A stretch of DNA of 64,000 nt from an uncultured SAR86 cluster bacterium (GCA_902509555.1 CABWYS010000001.1:62001-126000), one strand, 5' to 3'; shown: positions 1 through 12,446, counted from the first letter of the stretch. Notes: generated by a model from the letters alone, not told the origin. Made by a program: numbers and translations.

Positions 1-522
1 ACTAAAAGAAGCGTCGACTTTTAATGCTCCAACAGCAGTCTCTTCTTCGCCTCTTGAGTCTGCAGGCTCATAGCCTCTTCCAGTTTTGACAGTTGCGGTG
101 AGAGATAAACTGACTTTATCAACCAATGAAGCAACATGATGCTCTGCGTCAGGTAATTCAACATTTCCTGGTACTTCAAAAGAGTTGGATGTGACCTCAC
201 ATGGACCAGAGACATCTAATTTTATAACAGCACTGGTACCTTCAATTAAGCTAATAGGCATATCCTTAAGGTTTAACAATATATCAATGACATCTTCTCT
301 AACGCCTTCAATAGTTGAATACTCATGAGAAATACCGTCAATGGTTACGTCAGTTATTGCTGCGCCTGGCATAGAAGACAAAAGAATTCTTCTTAGCGCA
401 TTTCCTAGAGTATGACCAAAGCCTCTTTCTAATGGCTCTAGTGTAATTTTAGATGTATTGTTATCTATGTCATCAACCTGAATGTCAGTTGGGACTAAAA
501 GATCTATTACTGATGTTTCCAT
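1..522 (-). CDS. rpoA: RNA polymerase alpha subunit (partial, C-terminus beyond window)
   Basis: Open frame from ATG (rc of 520-522), METSVIDLLVPTDIQVDD..., runs off the window edge; downstream of rpsD as in the alpha operon. Confidence 0.9.
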   Translation of the reverse strand, partial: METSVIDLLVPTDIQVDDIDNNTSKITLEPLERGFGHTLGNALRRILLSSMPGAAITDVTIDGISHEYSTIEGVREDVIDILLNLKDMPISLIEGTSAVIKLDVSGPCEVTSNSFEVPGNVELPDAEHHVASLVDKVSLSLTATVKTGRGYEPADSRGEEETAVGALKVDASFS

Positions 523-544
523 AATTTCCTTCCGTTTTTAAGTA

Positions 545-1165
545 TTATTTTGAATAAAGCTCAACAATGAGATTTTCATTAATTTCAGCACTTAAATCTG
601 TTCTGTCTGGTACAGATTTGAATACACCCTTGAGAGTTTTAGAATCTACTTCAAGCCACTCACATGCTTCTCTTTGACTAGCGAGATCTAATGCACTTTT
701 AATTCTTAATTGTGCTTTAGATTTTTCTCTTACCTCTAATTCATCACCTGGCTGAACCTGATATGATGGAATATTTACTGTAGCTCCATTGAGATGAAAG
801 GCTTTATGAGATACCAATTGTCTGGCTTCAGCCCGTGTTGCCGCAAAACCCATACGATAAACAACGTTATCTAATCTTTGCTCAAGGTAACTAAGAAGAT
901 TTTCTCCTGTATTACCCTTAGATTTTGATGCTTTTTTATAATAATTTCTAAACTGCTTTTCAAGAACACCATACATTCTTCTAACTTTTTGCTTTTCGCG
1001 CAGCTGAACACCATAATCGGACAGTCTACCTCTTCTTAGACCATGAACGCCTGGAGCTGTTTCCATGTTACATTTTGATTCAATTGATCTAGCGCCACTT
1101 TTGAGAAAAAGATCTGTGCCTTCTCTCCTTGATAATCTTAGTGATGGACCTCTATATCTTGCCAT
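545..1165 (-). CDS. rpsD: 30S ribosomal protein S4
   Basis: [27 protein letters not shown]...; synteny. Confidence 0.98.
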   Translation of the reverse strand: MARYRGPSLRLSRREGTDLFLKSGARSIESKCNMETAPGVHGLRRGRLSDYGVQLREKQKVRRMYGVLEKQFRNYYKKASKSKGNTGENLLSYLEQRLDNVVYRMGFAATRAEARQLVSHKAFHLNGATVNIPSYQVQPGDELEVREKSKAQLRIKSALDLASQREACEWLEVDSKTLKGVFKSVPDRTDLSAEINENLIVELYSK

Positions 1166-1174
1166 TTGATTCCC

Positions 1175-1549
1175 CTATACCCTACGTTTCTTTGAAGGAC
1201 GACAGCCATTGTGAGGCAATGGTGTTACATCCGTAATACTTTTAATTTTTAAACCACATGAATTCAAGGACCTGACTGCAGATTCTCTTCCACCACCTGG
1301 GCCCCTTACTTTTACATCTAAATTTATCATTCCAAATTCCTTTGCTGCATTGCCTGCTTTTTCTGCTGCTATCTGAGCAGCAAATGGTGTGCTTTTTCTT
1401 GAGCCACGAAAGCCAGAACCACCTGATGTAGCCCAGCAAACAGTATTGCCTTGTTTGTCTGTGATTGTGATGATCGTATTATTAAATGAAGCATGTATAT
1501 GCGCTATACCATCTGAAATAACCTTTTTAACTTTTTTACCAGTTGCCAT
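1175..1549 (-). CDS. rpsK: 30S ribosomal protein S11
   Basis: ORF with S11 signature [26 protein letters not shown]. Confidence 0.98.
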   Translation of the reverse strand: MATGKKVKKVISDGIAHIHASFNNTIITITDKQGNTVCWATSGGSGFRGSRKSTPFAAQIAAEKAGNAAKEFGMINLDVKVRGPGGGRESAVRSLNSCGLKIKSITDVTPLPHNGCRPSKKRRV

Positions 1550-1552
1550 CGA

Positions 1553-1909
1553 TTAAGCCCTCATAGGTTTTTTAGGGCCTTTACGGGTCCTAGCGTTAGT
1601 TTTAGTTCTTTGACCGTTTACTGGAAGTTTTCTTCTATGCCTAATGCCTCTATAACACCCAAGATCCATAAGTCTCTTTATGTTTGTGCTAACTGAACGA
1701 CGGAGATCCCCTTCTACAGTGTATTCAGCCACAGCTGTTCTAATAGTTTCTACTTGCTCTTCAGAAAGGTCTGAGACTTTCTTTGAGTAGTCCAATTTAA
1801 CACTAGTACAAATATTTTGAGCTGTTTTTTTCCCTATCCCATATATATGAGTCAAAGCAATCTCAAGATGCTTGTTTTCTGGTATGTTTACGCCTGCTAT
1901 TCTAGCCAT
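1553..1909 (-). CDS. rpsM: 30S ribosomal protein S13
   Basis: [29 protein letters not shown]... Confidence 0.98.
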   Translation of the reverse strand: MARIAGVNIPENKHLEIALTHIYGIGKKTAQNICTSVKLDYSKKVSDLSEEQVETIRTAVAEYTVEGDLRRSVSTNIKRLMDLGCYRGIRHRRKLPVNGQRTKTNARTRKGPKKPMRA

Positions 1910-1915
1910 ATTCTA

Positions 1916-2032
1916 TTACCCTTGCTTTTGTTTATGTTTGGGATCTGTTTTGCATATCACATACAAAACTCCCTTACGCCTAACTGTTTTACAATTTCTA
2001 CAAATCTTTTTTACTGATGCTCGAACTTTCAT
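1916..2032 (-). CDS. rpmJ: 50S ribosomal protein L36
   Basis: Not in the ORF track; manual translation [38 protein letters not shown] (38 aa) between secY and rpsM. Confidence 0.95.
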   Translation of the reverse strand: MKVRASVKKICRNCKTVRRKGVLYVICKTDPKHKQKQG

Positions 2033-2034
2033 AA

Positions 2035-3330
2035 TTATCTATTATAGTTTTTTAAATTAGCTTTCTTTAACAACGATGAGTACTGGTTCGACATCATATG
2101 TGACTGGACCTGAGACATAAAATCCATCAATACAACTACGATAATCAAAACAGATGTGCCACCTAAATAAAAAGAGACGCCTGCAAAGTTAATTAAAGCT
2201 AAAGGAAGTAAGCAAATTAGCGTTAAATATAAGCTGCCAAATACTGTAAGTCTTGCTAAAACACTATCAACGTATGCTGCTGTTTGCTCGCCTGGTCTAA
2301 TTCCAGGAACAAATGCCCCTGATTTTTTTAGATTATCTGTCACCTCTTTTGTATCAAAAGTTAAAGCTAGCCAGATAAAACAAAATGAAATAATGAGGGC
2401 TGAGAACGTGAGGATATATAAAGGCTGACCTGGATTTAATGCCAATGAAATTGTTTGCAAAAATCCAAAAGATTCTGCTTGACCAAACCATGTGGACAAT
2501 GAAGCAGGGAATAGCAAAAAAGTACTAGCAAAAATTGCGGGAATTACACCTGCCATATTAACTTTAAAAGGCAAATGGCTAGCCTGGGCTTGCATGAGCT
2601 TTCTGCCTTGCTGTCTTTGCGCATAGTTGACTGTAATTCTTCTCTGCCCTCTTTCGATGAATACGACAATCGCTATAACAAGCATTGCTAAAACCCCAAT
2701 ACCCAAAAGTAATAAAATATTTAAATCGCCTTGACGTGCCTGCTCCAAAGCTTGACCAATAGCACCAGGAATTCCAGTCAAAATACTTGTGGCAATTATA
2801 ATAGAAATTCCATTACCAATTCCTCGCTCTGAAATTTGCTCTCCAAGCCACATTAAGAAAATTGTTCCTGCTACTACACTAAAGACCGCTGAAATAAAAA
2901 AAGAAGTTCCTGGCTCATAAGCTAAGCCGCTTGCTCCTAATGTTACTGCTAGAGCTGAGGCCTGAACAAACGCAAGCACAACTGTTCCATATCTTGTGTA
3001 TTGGGTAATTTGATTGCGTCCAGCTTGACCGTCTTTTTTTAACTCTTGCAAATATGGGATTGAATTAGAGAATAACTGCATGATAATCGCAGCAGAGATA
3101 TATGGGACTACATTAAGAGCAAAGATACTCATCCTCTCTAAAGCACCACCAGAAAATAAATTAAACATCTCAAGAATAGTGCCTTGGTTTTGATCAAATA
3201 AAGCTGCAAGCCTGGTTGGATCAATGCCGGGGATCGGTATATGAGTTCCAAGGCGATAAACAACAATGGCCATAAAGACAAATCTAAGTCTTCTCCATAA
3301 GTCGCTCATTCCTTTATTTTGGTCAGCCAT
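2035..3330 (-). CDS. secY: Preprotein translocase subunit SecY
   Basis: 431-aa polytopic membrane protein, SecY motifs; spc operon position. Confidence 0.98.
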   Translation of the reverse strand: MADQNKGMSDLWRRLRFVFMAIVVYRLGTHIPIPGIDPTRLAALFDQNQGTILEMFNLFSGGALERMSIFALNVVPYISAAIIMQLFSNSIPYLQELKKDGQAGRNQITQYTRYGTVVLAFVQASALAVTLGASGLAYEPGTSFFISAVFSVVAGTIFLMWLGEQISERGIGNGISIIIATSILTGIPGAIGQALEQARQGDLNILLLLGIGVLAMLVIAIVVFIERGQRRITVNYAQRQQGRKLMQAQASHLPFKVNMAGVIPAIFASTFLLFPASLSTWFGQAESFGFLQTISLALNPGQPLYILTFSALIISFCFIWLALTFDTKEVTDNLKKSGAFVPGIRPGEQTAAYVDSVLARLTVFGSLYLTLICLLPLALINFAGVSFYLGGTSVLIIVVVLMDFMSQVQSHMMSNQYSSLLKKANLKNYNR

Positions 3331-3335
3331 ATTAA

Positions 3336-3878
3336 TTACTCAGAAGACTCCTCTATATTTTTATGAGTTTTTGTATCTTTTTTCTTTGAAGTCTTTATAA
3401 ACTTTTCTTTGGTTGGTTTTGCTTCAATGGAAGCAACGGTTCCGCCAGCTTTTTCTATTGATTCCTTAGCACCTTTTGTTACTAGAATTCCAGTCACAAC
3501 CATTGGTTGAGAGATCTCACATATGCCAAAAATCTTTACTTTTTTAGTTGATTGAGAAATAACCCTATTAGCTTTCAGAGTATCTAAATTAACTTCAGTC
3601 ATAAAAGCTATATTTTTAAGATTAACTTCTTTAGAGCTTCTGTTTACTCTAGATGAAAAACCAAACTTAGGGATTCTTTGCTGCAATGGCATTTGGCCAC
3701 CCTCAAAACCTCTAGCAATTGAGCCGCCTGATCTAGATTTCTGACCTTTGTGGCCTCTACCAGCAGTTTTGCCAGCCCCAGAACCAATACCTCTTCCAAC
3801 ACGTTTTCTATTTTTAGATGTGCCTGTGCTAGTAAGAGTATTTAATCCTAAAGAATTGTTTATTTCTGAATTTTCCAT
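3336..3878 (-). CDS. rplO: 50S ribosomal protein L15 (with Lys-rich C-terminal extension)
   Basis: [27 protein letters not shown] motif; synteny. Confidence 0.96.
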   Translation of the reverse strand: MENSEINNSLGLNTLTSTGTSKNRKRVGRGIGSGAGKTAGRGHKGQKSRSGGSIARGFEGGQMPLQQRIPKFGFSSRVNRSSKEVNLKNIAFMTEVNLDTLKANRVISQSTKKVKIFGICEISQPMVVTGILVTKGAKESIEKAGGTVASIEAKPTKEKFIKTSKKKDTKTHKNIEESSE

Positions 3879-3880
3879 TA

Positions 3881-4066
3881 TTAGCTCTCTATAACTTCCA
3901 GCATATCTCTTATTTTATTTATCATGCCTCGATTACTTGGTGTGTCCTCAACAGTCACAATCTGCTGCAACTTTCTAAAACCAAGACCTTTTACGCACTT
4001 CTTATGATTGGGCAGTCTGCCAATGCTGCTCTTTATAAGTTTAATGTCTATTGTTTTATTACTCAT
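3881..4066 (-). CDS. rpmD: 50S ribosomal protein L30
   Basis: Internal Met of ORF 3881..4183: [33 protein letters not shown]...; 4-bp overlap with rpsE stop. Confidence 0.93.
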   Translation of the reverse strand: MSNKTIDIKLIKSSIGRLPNHKKCVKGLGFRKLQQIVTVEDTPSNRGMINKIRDMLEVIES

Positions 4067-4569
4067 GATATTTCTGCTGTCTTTTTGCCTCTTCTTAAAG
4101 CCACCTCTTCTGGAGATTCCATTGAGCTCAATGCATTGATAGTTGCTCTCACAACATTGACTGGATTTGTTGATCCATAGCATTTTGCTAAAACATTTTG
4201 AACGCCAACAAGCTCTAATACAGCTCTCATTGCGCCCCCAGCGATAATTCCTGTTCCCTCTGCGGCAGGCTGCATATACACTTTTGCAGCACCATGTTTT
4301 GCCTTAACGGGATACCATAGAGTGGAGGAATTTAAACTAACATCAACCATATTTCTTCTGGCGTTTTCCATGGCTTTTTGAATTGCGATTGGGACCTCTT
4401 TAGCCTTGCCTCTTCCAAACCCTACTTTTCCCTTACCATCACCCACAACGCATAAGGCTGTAAATCCAAAAATACGTCCACCCTTTACAACTTTGGCAAC
4501 TCTGTTTACCTGAACAAGTTTTTCTTCAAGTGCATCTTGCTGCTGCAAACTATTATTTTGTTGATTCAT
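4063..4569 (-). CDS. rpsE: 30S ribosomal protein S5
   Basis: ORF with S5 motif [26 protein letters not shown]. Confidence 0.98.
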   Translation of the reverse strand: MNQQNNSLQQQDALEEKLVQVNRVAKVVKGGRIFGFTALCVVGDGKGKVGFGRGKAKEVPIAIQKAMENARRNMVDVSLNSSTLWYPVKAKHGAAKVYMQPAAEGTGIIAGGAMRAVLELVGVQNVLAKCYGSTNPVNVVRATINALSSMESPEEVALRRGKKTAEIS

Positions 4570-4574
4570 TTTTT

Positions 4575-4922
4575 TTAAAACTCCAATCCAGCTTCGCGAG
4601 CTGATTCTGCAATGGCTTTTATGCGGCCATGATATTTATAACCTGATCGATCGAAGACCACTTTTTTGATACCTGCTTCAATTGCCCTTTCAGCTATTTT
4701 TTGCCCAATAGCCTTTGCAGAACTTAGATTATTTGATGCCATTTTATCTTCTTTCTCATTGGTAGAAGCTGAAGCTAATACAGTTGATCCAGTGGAATCA
4801 AAAACTTGCGCATATAAATTTTGAGAAGACTTAAAAACAGATAACCTAGGTTTGTCCTGCTGAGATATCCTGATCCTAGTTTTTGCTGCGCGTCTTATTC
4901 TAGAGTCTGATTTAGAATTCAT
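4575..4922 (-). CDS. rplR: 50S ribosomal protein L18
   Basis: L18 C-terminal [29 protein letters not shown]. Confidence 0.98.
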   Translation of the reverse strand: MNSKSDSRIRRAAKTRIRISQQDKPRLSVFKSSQNLYAQVFDSTGSTVLASASTNEKEDKMASNNLSSAKAIGQKIAERAIEAGIKKVVFDRSGYKYHGRIKAIAESAREAGLEF

Positions 4923-4925
4923 TGC

Positions 4926-5468
4926 TTATGCTCCTGCTGCTTTTTTGGCTTCTTTTCTTCGAATATTTTCATCAGCATATTTCACACCCTTACCTTTATA
5001 TGGTTCTGGTGGTCTGAATGCTCGAATTTCTGCTGCTACTTGACCTAAGACTTGCTTGTCATGACTTTTGAGAACAACTTCTGTTTGAGATGGTGTTTCC
5101 ACCTCAACTTGCTCAGGAAGGTCATAATGAACAGGATGAGAAAAGCCTAAGGTTAATTCTAGTTTTTTGCCACTAGCTTTAGCTCTATACCCAACTCCAA
5201 CTAGCAATAATGTTTTCTGAAAACCTTCAGACACTCCAATTACCATGTTATTTATTAAAGAGCGAGCTGTCCCAGCAAGTGCTGTTGATTCTGATGAAGA
5301 TTCGTCATACGAAATGGTAATCACATTATCTGCATGAGATGCAGATACTGATTCTGGAAGTGTGAAGTCAGACTTACCCTTAGACCCTGAAACTGAAATC
5401 ATTTTATCTTCAAGTTTAATTTCTACACCAGATGGAATTGAGACTGGATTTTTAGCAACTCTAGACAT
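4926..5468 (-). CDS. rplF: 50S ribosomal protein L6
   Basis: ORF MSRVAKNPVSIPSGVEIKLEDK...; PPEPYKGKGVKYADE. Confidence 0.98.
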   Translation of the reverse strand: MSRVAKNPVSIPSGVEIKLEDKMISVSGSKGKSDFTLPESVSASHADNVITISYDESSSESTALAGTARSLINNMVIGVSEGFQKTLLLVGVGYRAKASGKKLELTLGFSHPVHYDLPEQVEVETPSQTEVVLKSHDKQVLGQVAAEIRAFRPPEPYKGKGVKYADENIRRKEAKKAAGA

Positions 5469-5470
5469 AA

Positions 5471-5866
5471 TTAAAAAACCTCACAAATGACTTCGCCGCC
5501 AATATTTTGTGACCTCGCATCTTTGTCACTCATTAACCCTTTGTTGGTTGAGAGAACATACATGCCTAATCCATTTTTTACTTCTGGAAGATCTGAAGAT
5601 GACGAGTATCTTCTTAAGCTAGGCTTTGAGATTCTTTTAATTTCTCTAATTGCAGGAGCCTCATTAATATATTTAAGAGAAATGCTTAATGAATCTTTGC
5701 CGTGTAATGAAATTTTTTCACAAGCACTTAAATACCCTTCTTTCACAAGCAAAGATACTAGCTCATGCTTGAATTTAGAAAAAGGTGCGTTTACGACCTT
5801 TTTACCACGCATAAGGCCATTTCTAATTCTTGTTAAACAATCTGATGTAGGATCTTGAAAACTCAT
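5471..5866 (-). CDS. rpsH: 30S ribosomal protein S8
   Basis: Internal Met of ORF 5471..5965: MSFQDPTSDCLTRIRNGLMRGKK... Confidence 0.95.
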   Translation of the reverse strand: MSFQDPTSDCLTRIRNGLMRGKKVVNAPFSKFKHELVSLLVKEGYLSACEKISLHGKDSLSISLKYINEAPAIREIKRISKPSLRRYSSSSDLPEVKNGLGMYVLSTNKGLMSDKDARSQNIGGEVICEVF

Positions 5867-5870
5867 AATA

Positions 5871-6176
5871 TTACCAACTTGATTTAACCAATCCAGGAAT
5901 GTCGCCGCGCATCGCAGCTTCACGTAATTTAATTCTGCTAAGTCCAAATTTTCTATAGACAGCATGAGGCCTGCCAGTCAAAGAGCATCTTCTGGTAACT
6001 CTTGAGGGGCTTGCATTTCTAGGAAGCTTTTGTAATTTTTGAAAAGCTGCCATTTTTTCTTCGTAAGAATTTTCAGGATTTAGGAATGCTTCTTTCAATG
6101 CAGCTCTTTTAACTGCATAACGTTCCACCGTTTTTTGTCTTTTGACATCTCGAGCTATTACTGATTTTCTTGTCAT
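5871..6176 (-). CDS. rpsN: 30S ribosomal protein S14
   Basis: [43 protein letters not shown]; zinc-free (C-) form. Confidence 0.97.
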   Translation of the reverse strand: MTRKSVIARDVKRQKTVERYAVKRAALKEAFLNPENSYEEKMAAFQKLQKLPRNASPSRVTRRCSLTGRPHAVYRKFGLSRIKLREAAMRGDIPGLVKSSW

Positions 6177-6187
6177 TTATTTTTACC

Positions 6188-6724
6188 TTATTTTTTAAAT
6201 GGGAAATTTAATACTTCTAGCAACGCTTTTGCATCTTCCTTATTCGAAGCTGATGTATTGATGCATATATCCATTCCTCGGATCTTATCTATATTGTCAT
6301 AGTTGATCTCTGGAAAGATAATTTGCTCCTTTATACCCATACTATAGTTACCTTGACCATCAAAAGATTTAGGATTTAGACCTCTAAAATCTCTCTCCCT
6401 AGGAATTGCTACATTCACTAAACGCTCTATGAAATCGTACATTCTGTCGCCTCTTAATGTAACTTTGCATCCAACTGGCCATCCCTCTCGCAATTTAAAG
6501 CTTGCAACTGATTTTTTTGCTTTTGTTATTACAGCTTTCTGACCAGCAATTAATTCTAGGTCGTTAACTGCAGACTCTAGATGCTTTTTATCAGTTAATG
6601 CTTCTCCAACACCCATGTTGATAACTACTTTAGTAAGTTTTGGCACAGCCATAACATTATCAATTCCCAATTTCTCTTTTAATTGAGGGAGCAATTCTTT
6701 ATTAAAGGTTTCTTTTAAATTCAT
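6188..6724 (-). CDS. rplE: 50S ribosomal protein L5
   Basis: L5 family sequence; synteny. Confidence 0.98.
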   Translation of the reverse strand: MNLKETFNKELLPQLKEKLGIDNVMAVPKLTKVVINMGVGEALTDKKHLESAVNDLELIAGQKAVITKAKKSVASFKLREGWPVGCKVTLRGDRMYDFIERLVNVAIPRERDFRGLNPKSFDGQGNYSMGIKEQIIFPEINYDNIDKIRGMDICINTSASNKEDAKALLEVLNFPFKK

Positions 6725-7059
6725 GATTTAATTTCTTTTTTGTCTGATGAATAAACTCTTAATTTCTTATCTCCATCTATCTGAAATGAGATTCTGTCAG
6801 CTTTCTTTTGTTGAGGATTCCAAATTGCAACATTGGATAGATTGATTGCAGCCTCTTTCTCGACTATGCCGCCTGTTTCTCCAATTTGTGGATTAGGCTT
6901 AGTATGTTTTTTCATCATATTAATACCTGTAATTACTGCTTTATTATTAAATTTAGAAATTTTTTGAACAGTTCCCTTTTTTCCAATATCCTTTCCAGCA
7001 ATAACAATAACCTCATCACCGGTTCTAAATTTCGTTACTGTTTCATTATTTTTTTTCAT
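6721..7059 (-). CDS. rplX: 50S ribosomal protein L24
   Basis: KOW motif [21 protein letters not shown]; synteny. Confidence 0.97.
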   Translation of the reverse strand: MKKNNETVTKFRTGDEVIVIAGKDIGKKGTVQKISKFNNKAVITGINMMKKHTKPNPQIGETGGIVEKEAAINLSNVAIWNPQQKKADRISFQIDGDKKLRVYSSDKKEIKS

Positions 7060-7427
7060 TACAAAACTTCCGGGGCTAGTGATAAAATTTTCATATGCTT
7101 GCCGTCTCTAAGTTCTCGGGTGACTGGTCCAAAAACTCTTGTACCAATTGGGGCTTTGTTACCACCGATTAAAACGGCTGCATTTTCATCAAATTTAATT
7201 AATGATCCATCCCTTCTTCGGACGCCTTTTTTAGTTCTAACTACCAAAGCATCGACAACCTGACCTTTTTTTACCTTGCCAGTTGGGATAGCTTCTCTTA
7301 TTGCTACCTTAATAACATCACCAATATTGGCATACCTTCTCTTTGAGCCACCAAGAACTTTGATGCACATTACACTTCTAGCTCCACTGTTGTCAGCTAT
7401 AGTTAATATAGATTGCATTTGGATCAT
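7059..7427 (-). CDS. rplN: 50S ribosomal protein L14
   Basis: [33 protein letters not shown]. Confidence 0.98.
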   Translation of the reverse strand: MIQMQSILTIADNSGARSVMCIKVLGGSKRRYANIGDVIKVAIREAIPTGKVKKGQVVDALVVRTKKGVRRRDGSLIKFDENAAVLIGGNKAPIGTRVFGPVTRELRDGKHMKILSLAPEVL

Positions 7428-7705
7428 GTTTGACTCTCCTGAATCTCAACTTCAGATGTAACAGAGTCATTTGCAGAAAGCAGTTTCCAAGTTTTAGACT
7501 TGGAATATGGTTTGCACTCTTGCACTGTGACCACGTCACCAATCTTAGCCATATTATCTTCATCATGAGCATGCACTTTTGTAGAACGCTTCATAATTTT
7601 ACTGTATGTAGGATGCTTAACTTTGCGCTCAACTTTTACAGTTATCGTTTTATCAGCTTTATCGCTAATAACTACACCAGTCAGCTGCCTTGGATTAGTA
7701 CTCAT
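7424..7705 (-). CDS. rpsQ: 30S ribosomal protein S17
   Basis: [27 protein letters not shown]. Confidence 0.97.
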   Translation of the reverse strand: MSTNPRQLTGVVISDKADKTITVKVERKVKHPTYSKIMKRSTKVHAHDEDNMAKIGDVVTVQECKPYSKSKTWKLLSANDSVTSEVEIQESQT

Positions 7706-7920
7706 GCGGATGCTTCCTCAGATTTTTTTTCATTAATAATAGTTTTTATTTGAGCAATCTTTTTTCTATCAACGGTCAGTAAATGGGATTCAGTAAGCTG
7801 ACCAGTTTTATGCTTCATCCTATTTTTAAATTGATTTTCTCTAATTTCTAGAACTAAACTTTCTAAAGCTTTAACATTTTTCTTACGAAGGTCTTGAAGA
7901 TCACTGGTTAACTTTGCCAT
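7702..7920 (-). CDS. rpmC: 50S ribosomal protein L29
   Basis: 72-aa ORF in L29 position. Confidence 0.95.
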   Translation of the reverse strand: MAKLTSDLQDLRKKNVKALESLVLEIRENQFKNRMKHKTGQLTESHLLTVDRKKIAQIKTIINEKKSEEASA

Positions 7921-7922
7921 TT

Positions 7923-8333
7923 TTATAATGCCTTTTTAATAAATGTGGTTCTGACTGGTAACTTGGCTGCTGCTAATTTGAAAGCTTCTCTAGCAACTTC
8001 TTCTGATACTCCAGCCATTTCATATAAAACTGTTCCTGGTTGAACAAGGCTTACCCAATATTCAACATTACCTTTTCCTTTACCCATTCTTACCTCTAAT
8101 GGCTTTTTGGTAATGGGTTTATCAGGAAATATACGAATCCAAATGTTACCGCCACGTTTAATAGATCTTGTCATTGCTCTTCTAGCAGATTCAATCTGGC
8201 GAGCTGTAACCCTGCCTCTGGTTGTTGCCTTCAAAGCGTACTCACCAAATGCAATTGTATTGCCTGATTGAGCAAGGCCCCTGTTTCGGCCTTTATGCAT
8301 CTTTCTAAACTTTGTTTGTTTTGGCTGTAACAT
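7923..8333 (-). CDS. rplP: 50S ribosomal protein L16
   Basis: [22 protein letters not shown]. Confidence 0.98.
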   Translation of the reverse strand: MLQPKQTKFRKMHKGRNRGLAQSGNTIAFGEYALKATTRGRVTARQIESARRAMTRSIKRGGNIWIRIFPDKPITKKPLEVRMGKGKGNVEYWVSLVQPGTVLYEMAGVSEEVAREAFKLAAAKLPVRTTFIKKAL

Positions 8334-8335
8334 GA

Positions 8336-8995
8336 TTAACTTCCTTGGCCCTCATCTTTAAAAGGATCGCCTAAGACTTCACCGGTATATACATGGACCT
8401 TTACACCAATTAATCCATATGTAGTTGCAGCTTCTGCTACCCCATAGTCTATATTTGCTCTTAAAGTATGAAGAGGTACTTGACCCTCTCTGTACCACTC
8501 AGCCCTTGCAATCTCTGCTCCACCCAATCTGCCAGAAACTTCGGTTCTAATACCTTTGGCACCTTGTCTCATAGCGCTTTGAACAGCTCGCTTCATAGCC
8601 CTTCTGAACTGAACTCTTCGTTCTAACTGTTGGGCAATTCCTTCGGCAAGAATTGTTGCATCAAGATCTGGCTTGCGAACTTCTTTAATATTGACTTGAA
8701 CTGGCAGAGAAACAATTTTTTGAACTGAGGCTTTCAAGGATTCAATCTCTTCACCCTTTTTTCCAATAATAATGCCAGGTCTAGATGTATGAATATTTAC
8801 AACAAAATTTTGAGCAGATCTTTCAAGCTCCACTTTGCTAATAGACGAGAATCTCAATCTATCTTTGATATGATTTCGAACTTTAAGATCTTCAATTAAA
8901 TTCTCTCTATAAGATTTTCCTTTTGCATACCACAAAGCATTATGCTTCTTGATAACACCAAGTCGAAAGCCAGTTGGATGAACTTTTTGACCCAT
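8336..8995 (-). CDS. rpsC: 30S ribosomal protein S3
   Basis: [26 protein letters not shown] domain [12 protein letters not shown]. Confidence 0.98.
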   Translation of the reverse strand: MGQKVHPTGFRLGVIKKHNALWYAKGKSYRENLIEDLKVRNHIKDRLRFSSISKVELERSAQNFVVNIHTSRPGIIIGKKGEEIESLKASVQKIVSLPVQVNIKEVRKPDLDATILAEGIAQQLERRVQFRRAMKRAVQSAMRQGAKGIRTEVSGRLGGAEIARAEWYREGQVPLHTLRANIDYGVAEAATTYGLIGVKVHVYTGEVLGDPFKDEGQGS

Positions 8996-9333
8996 TACTT
9001 CTCCTGATCCGATAATATGATTTCAATATGGCAGGAAGGTTTAATGATCCTGTCAGCCCTGCCTCTCGCACGAGGTTTCATTCTTTTTAATCTCATTCCT
9101 TGGTTTACAATGACTGACTTAACAATTAACAAATCAATATCTGCCTTGTCATTATTTTCAGCATTTGCAATTGCAGACTCTAAAAGTTTTTTAATTACAG
9201 CTGATGCTTTTTGCTTGTGAAAAGTAAGAAAGTCCATTGCTGCATGCACTGATTTACCTCTGACTACATCAGCAACTAGACCCGCTTTTTGAGCAGATAA
9301 TCTAGTTCCTTTTAAATATGCTCTTGTTTCCAT
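8995..9333 (-). CDS. rplV: 50S ribosomal protein L22
   Basis: L22 family; synteny. Confidence 0.97.
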   Translation of the reverse strand: METRAYLKGTRLSAQKAGLVADVVRGKSVHAAMDFLTFHKQKASAVIKKLLESAIANAENNDKADIDLLIVKSVIVNQGMRLKRMKPRARGRADRIIKPSCHIEIILSDQEK

Positions 9334-9605
9334 TATTTTGTTTTCCTATCACCTGAATGCATTCTAAAAGTTCTTGTGATGGCGAATTCACCTAATTTAT
9401 GTCCAACCATGTCTTCATTAATGTATACAGGGACATGCTGTCTTCCGTTATGAACAGATATAGTTAGACCAACCATTGATGGGCTAATCATAGATCTTCT
9501 AGACCAAGTTTTGATTGGCCTTTTACTATTTTCACTAATTGCTTTATCCACAGCTTTTTGCAGTGATAAATCAATAAATGGTCCTTTTTTAAGTGATCTA
9601 GGCAT
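9333..9605 (-). CDS. rpsS: 30S ribosomal protein S19
   Basis: [19 protein letters not shown]. Confidence 0.98.
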   Translation of the reverse strand: MPRSLKKGPFIDLSLQKAVDKAISENSKRPIKTWSRRSMISPSMVGLTISVHNGRQHVPVYINEDMVGHKLGEFAITRTFRMHSGDRKTK

Positions 9606-9608
9606 TAT

Positions 9609-10436
9609 TTATTTCCTTTTAGCTCTTCTTCTAACAATCAGATCATCTGTTCGTTGATTTTTTCTTGTTTTATAGCCTTTGGTTGGTATGCCCCAGGGCG
9701 TTGATGGATGTCTTCCCCCGGACGTTCTACCTTCGCCGCCTCCATGAGGGTGATCAACTGGATTCATGGCTACACCCCTTACTGTAGGCCTTACACCTCT
9801 CCATCTTTTAGCTCCTGCCTTCCCTAATGACCGTAAGTTATTTTCTTGATTTGAAACAGTGCCCAAAGTTGCTTTACATGCTGACAAGATTTTTCTCATT
9901 TCACCAGATTGCAATCTTAAAGTAGCGTAAATACCCTCTTTAGCAACCAATCTTGCTGATGATCCAGCGCTTCTAGCAATCTGTGCTCCTTTGCCAGGCT
10001 TCATTTCTACGCAGTGAATTGTTGTTCCGAGGGGGATATTTGCTAATTTCATGCAGTTACCTGCCTTCATTTCAGTTTGGTCTGCTGACAGCACTGGATC
10101 TCCAACCTTAATTTTACTTGGAGCAATAATGTATCTTCTTTCACCATCGGCGTACTTAAGCAAAGCTAAGTGCGCAGACCTGTTTGGATCGTACTCAATT
10201 CTCTCTACAATAGCAGGGACGTCTAATTTATCTCTTTTAAAATCTATAACTCTGTAATGCTGCTTGTGACCACCGCCTTGATGTCTAACAGTTATTCTGC
10301 CGTTATTATTTCGTCCGCCATTTTTTGATTTTTTCTCTAGCAGAGCTTTGTGAGGCCGACCTTTATAAAGATCGGATTTGATTGAAATAACGCCTCTTCT
10401 GCCTGGGCTAGTTGGTTTTGCTTTTATGACTGCCAT
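9609..10436 (-). CDS. rplB: 50S ribosomal protein L2
   Basis: [28 protein letters not shown]. Confidence 0.99.
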   Translation of the reverse strand: MAVIKAKPTSPGRRGVISIKSDLYKGRPHKALLEKKSKNGGRNNNGRITVRHQGGGHKQHYRVIDFKRDKLDVPAIVERIEYDPNRSAHLALLKYADGERRYIIAPSKIKVGDPVLSADQTEMKAGNCMKLANIPLGTTIHCVEMKPGKGAQIARSAGSSARLVAKEGIYATLRLQSGEMRKILSACKATLGTVSNQENNLRSLGKAGAKRWRGVRPTVRGVAMNPVDHPHGGGEGRTSGGRHPSTPWGIPTKGYKTRKNQRTDDLIVRRRAKRK

Positions 10437-10438
10437 GA

Positions 10439-10732
10439 TTAACTAATGCCCTCAAATTGGATCTCAGAGCCTTCTTTCAATGAAACAAAGGCTTTCTTAT
10501 AGTCTGATCTTTTATAAATTCCAAATCTGTTTCTTTTTGTTTTTCCTTTTTGGGTTGATGTGGTAACACTATCAACTTTTACATCAAACAAGTCCTCAAC
10601 AGCCTTTTTGATCTCTGATTTTGATGCCGATAAATCTACCTTGAATACAACCTGATTCAAACTTCCAATAGATGTAGCTTTCTCAGTGATATATGGAGAA
10701 TGAATTAATGTGAGTAATTTTTCTTTATTCAT
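10439..10732 (-). CDS. rplW: 50S ribosomal protein L23
   Basis: [25 protein letters not shown] overlap with the rplD stop (ORF track starts 9 nt upstream). Confidence 0.93.
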   Translation of the reverse strand: MNKEKLLTLIHSPYITEKATSIGSLNQVVFKVDLSASKSEIKKAVEDLFDVKVDSVTTSTQKGKTKRNRFGIYKRSDYKKAFVSLKEGSEIQFEGIS

Positions 10733-11343
10733 TAGACCCATGCCTCAATTAGCTTAAATGCAGCAGGAGTGACTGCCACTTTTTCAGATCTTAATAAAAT
10801 CACTGGATTAATATCTTTCACGGTCACAACATCAACATGAGGAATATTTCGAGCTGAAAGATACAAATTTGTGTCCATTTCATCAAGGATAATAAGCACA
10901 TTATTAAGATCAAACTGCTGAAGAAAGCTATTCATTTCTTTTGTTTTCGGTGCTTCAAATTTTGGCTGCTCAATAGCTACCAAACGATTTTGTCTATGCA
11001 GTTCTGAAAATATAGAACTAATTGCAGCTCTATACATTTTTTTGTTAATTTTTTTAGAGTAATCTCTTGGCGTAGCTGCAAAAGCTACTCCACCGCCCCT
11101 CCATATAGGACTCCTAATTGTTCCAGCTCTAGCCCTACCAGTTCCTTTTTGTCGGTATGGTTTTTTGCCGCCGCCCCTAACTTCTGATCTTGTCTTTTGT
11201 TTATGCGAACCTTGTCTAGACCCAGCAAGATAGGTGACCACAGCTTGATGAACAAGTGTTTCATTAAACTCTTTTCCAAAAGTCGTTTCAGAAATTTGAA
11301 CATCAGTTTTTTTATTATCGATATTTAGTACATCTAATTTCAT
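10732..11343 (-). CDS. rplD: 50S ribosomal protein L4
   Basis: [35 protein letters not shown]. Confidence 0.98.
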   Translation of the reverse strand: MKLDVLNIDNKKTDVQISETTFGKEFNETLVHQAVVTYLAGSRQGSHKQKTRSEVRGGGKKPYRQKGTGRARAGTIRSPIWRGGGVAFAATPRDYSKKINKKMYRAAISSIFSELHRQNRLVAIEQPKFEAPKTKEMNSFLQQFDLNNVLIILDEMDTNLYLSARNIPHVDVVTVKDINPVILLRSEKVAVTPAAFKLIEAWV

Positions 11344-11966
11344 CTTTGTTTCACCGCAGGGGTAATTTTTAATGTTGAGCCATTAAAGCCTGGTACCGCA
11401 CCCTTAACATAAAGAAGATTATTTTGGACATCTGCACCCATTAATTCCAAACTTTGAATAGTTTTTGTTTCATGACCCATATGGCCAGACATTTTTTTTC
11501 CTTTCCAAACTCTTCCAGGGGTCTGGCATTGACCAATTGAGCCATGAGCTCTATGTGCCAAGGAATTACCATGAGTAGCATCTTGCATTGCAAAGTTATG
11601 CCTTTTAATTACGCCGGCATACCCCTTACCTTTAGAGGTACCAGTTACATCAACCATTTTTCCAACTTCAAAAATATCAGCAGTTAAATGATGGCCAATC
11701 TTCAGCTCATCAGTTTCTTCAGTTCTGAATTCAAATAATTCTCCATTAGAGATATTTTGTTTTTTGAAGAATTCTGTGGATGATTTTGTTAAATTCTTAG
11801 ATGTATTCTTAGACACCACAATAGCACTGTATCCGTGCTTTTCATGGGTCTTAATATCAGCAACAAAATTTGCTGCAACTGAAATAACTGTTACAGGTAC
11901 AGAAGTGCCGTCTTCTTGAAAAAGTCTCGACATGCCTGATTTTTTTCCAACTAAGCCAATGCTCAA
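11340..11966 (-). CDS. rplC: 50S ribosomal protein L3
   Basis: L3 signature [35 protein letters not shown]. Confidence 0.98.
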   Translation of the reverse strand: MSIGLVGKKSGMSRLFQEDGTSVPVTVISVAANFVADIKTHEKHGYSAIVVSKNTSKNLTKSSTEFFKKQNISNGELFEFRTEETDELKIGHHLTADIFEVGKMVDVTGTSKGKGYAGVIKRHNFAMQDATHGNSLAHRAHGSIGQCQTPGRVWKGKKMSGHMGHETKTIQSLELMGADVQNNLLYVKGAVPGFNGSTLKITPAVKQR

Positions 11967-12031
11967 TTTACTCTCCTTTTATACGGGGCTTATAACCCTC
12001 TATGGCCGCTAAGCGTTAAAAAAGTAACAAA

Positions 12032-12343
12032 TTAGCCCAAGCTAATTTGCACATCAACCCCAGATGAAAGATCGAGCTTCATTAAAGCATCAACAGTTTT
12101 ATCTGTAGGTTCTACTATATCCATAAGTCTTTTGTATGTTCTTATCTCATACTGATCTCTTGCATCTTTATCTTTATGCGGAGATGTTAGGATTGTGGTT
12201 CTTTCTTTCTTTACTGGCAAAGGAATTGGTCCTTTTACAATCGCGCCGGTTTTCTTTGCAGTTTCAACAATTAATTTTGTTGAAGCATCAATCAAACGAT
12301 AGTCAAAAGCTTTTAAGCGAATTCTTATTGATTGATTGTCCAA
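12032..12343 (-). CDS. rpsJ: 30S ribosomal protein S10
   Basis: [29 protein letters not shown]. Confidence 0.98.
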   Translation of the reverse strand: MDNQSIRIRLKAFDYRLIDASTKLIVETAKKTGAIVKGPIPLPVKKERTTILTSPHKDKDARDQYEIRTYKRLMDIVEPTDKTVDALMKLDLSSGVDVQISLG

Positions 12344-12386
12344 TTTATTTAATTCCTATATTTCTGCTTTATGCAAAATGTTGCGT

Positions 12387-12416
12387 ATTCTATGTCTCTA
12401 AAGCCCTTAATGTCAA
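12387..12416 (-). promoter_or_regulatory. Sigma-70 type promoter for the S10 operon
   Basis: Minus strand TTGACA-18 bp-TAGAAT between fusA and rpsJ. Confidence 0.65.
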
Positions 12417-12446
12417 CAAATTTAGGGTATTTATCAGTGTATTGTT

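Noticed and set aside
1817-2060. Plus-strand ORFs over rpsM/rpmJ
   Set aside because: Antisense to well-supported ribosomal protein genes, no recognisable product
3336-3878. Long rplO (180 aa) as a fusion protein
   Set aside because: Extra residues are a Lys-rich low-complexity tail, a common kind of ribosomal protein length variation
3881-4183. 100-aa ORF with N-terminal extension before L30
   Set aside because: L30 starts at the internal Met (4066); the extension overlaps rpsE in another frame
5487-5858. 123-aa plus-strand ORF
   Set aside because: Antisense to rpsH; no homologous features
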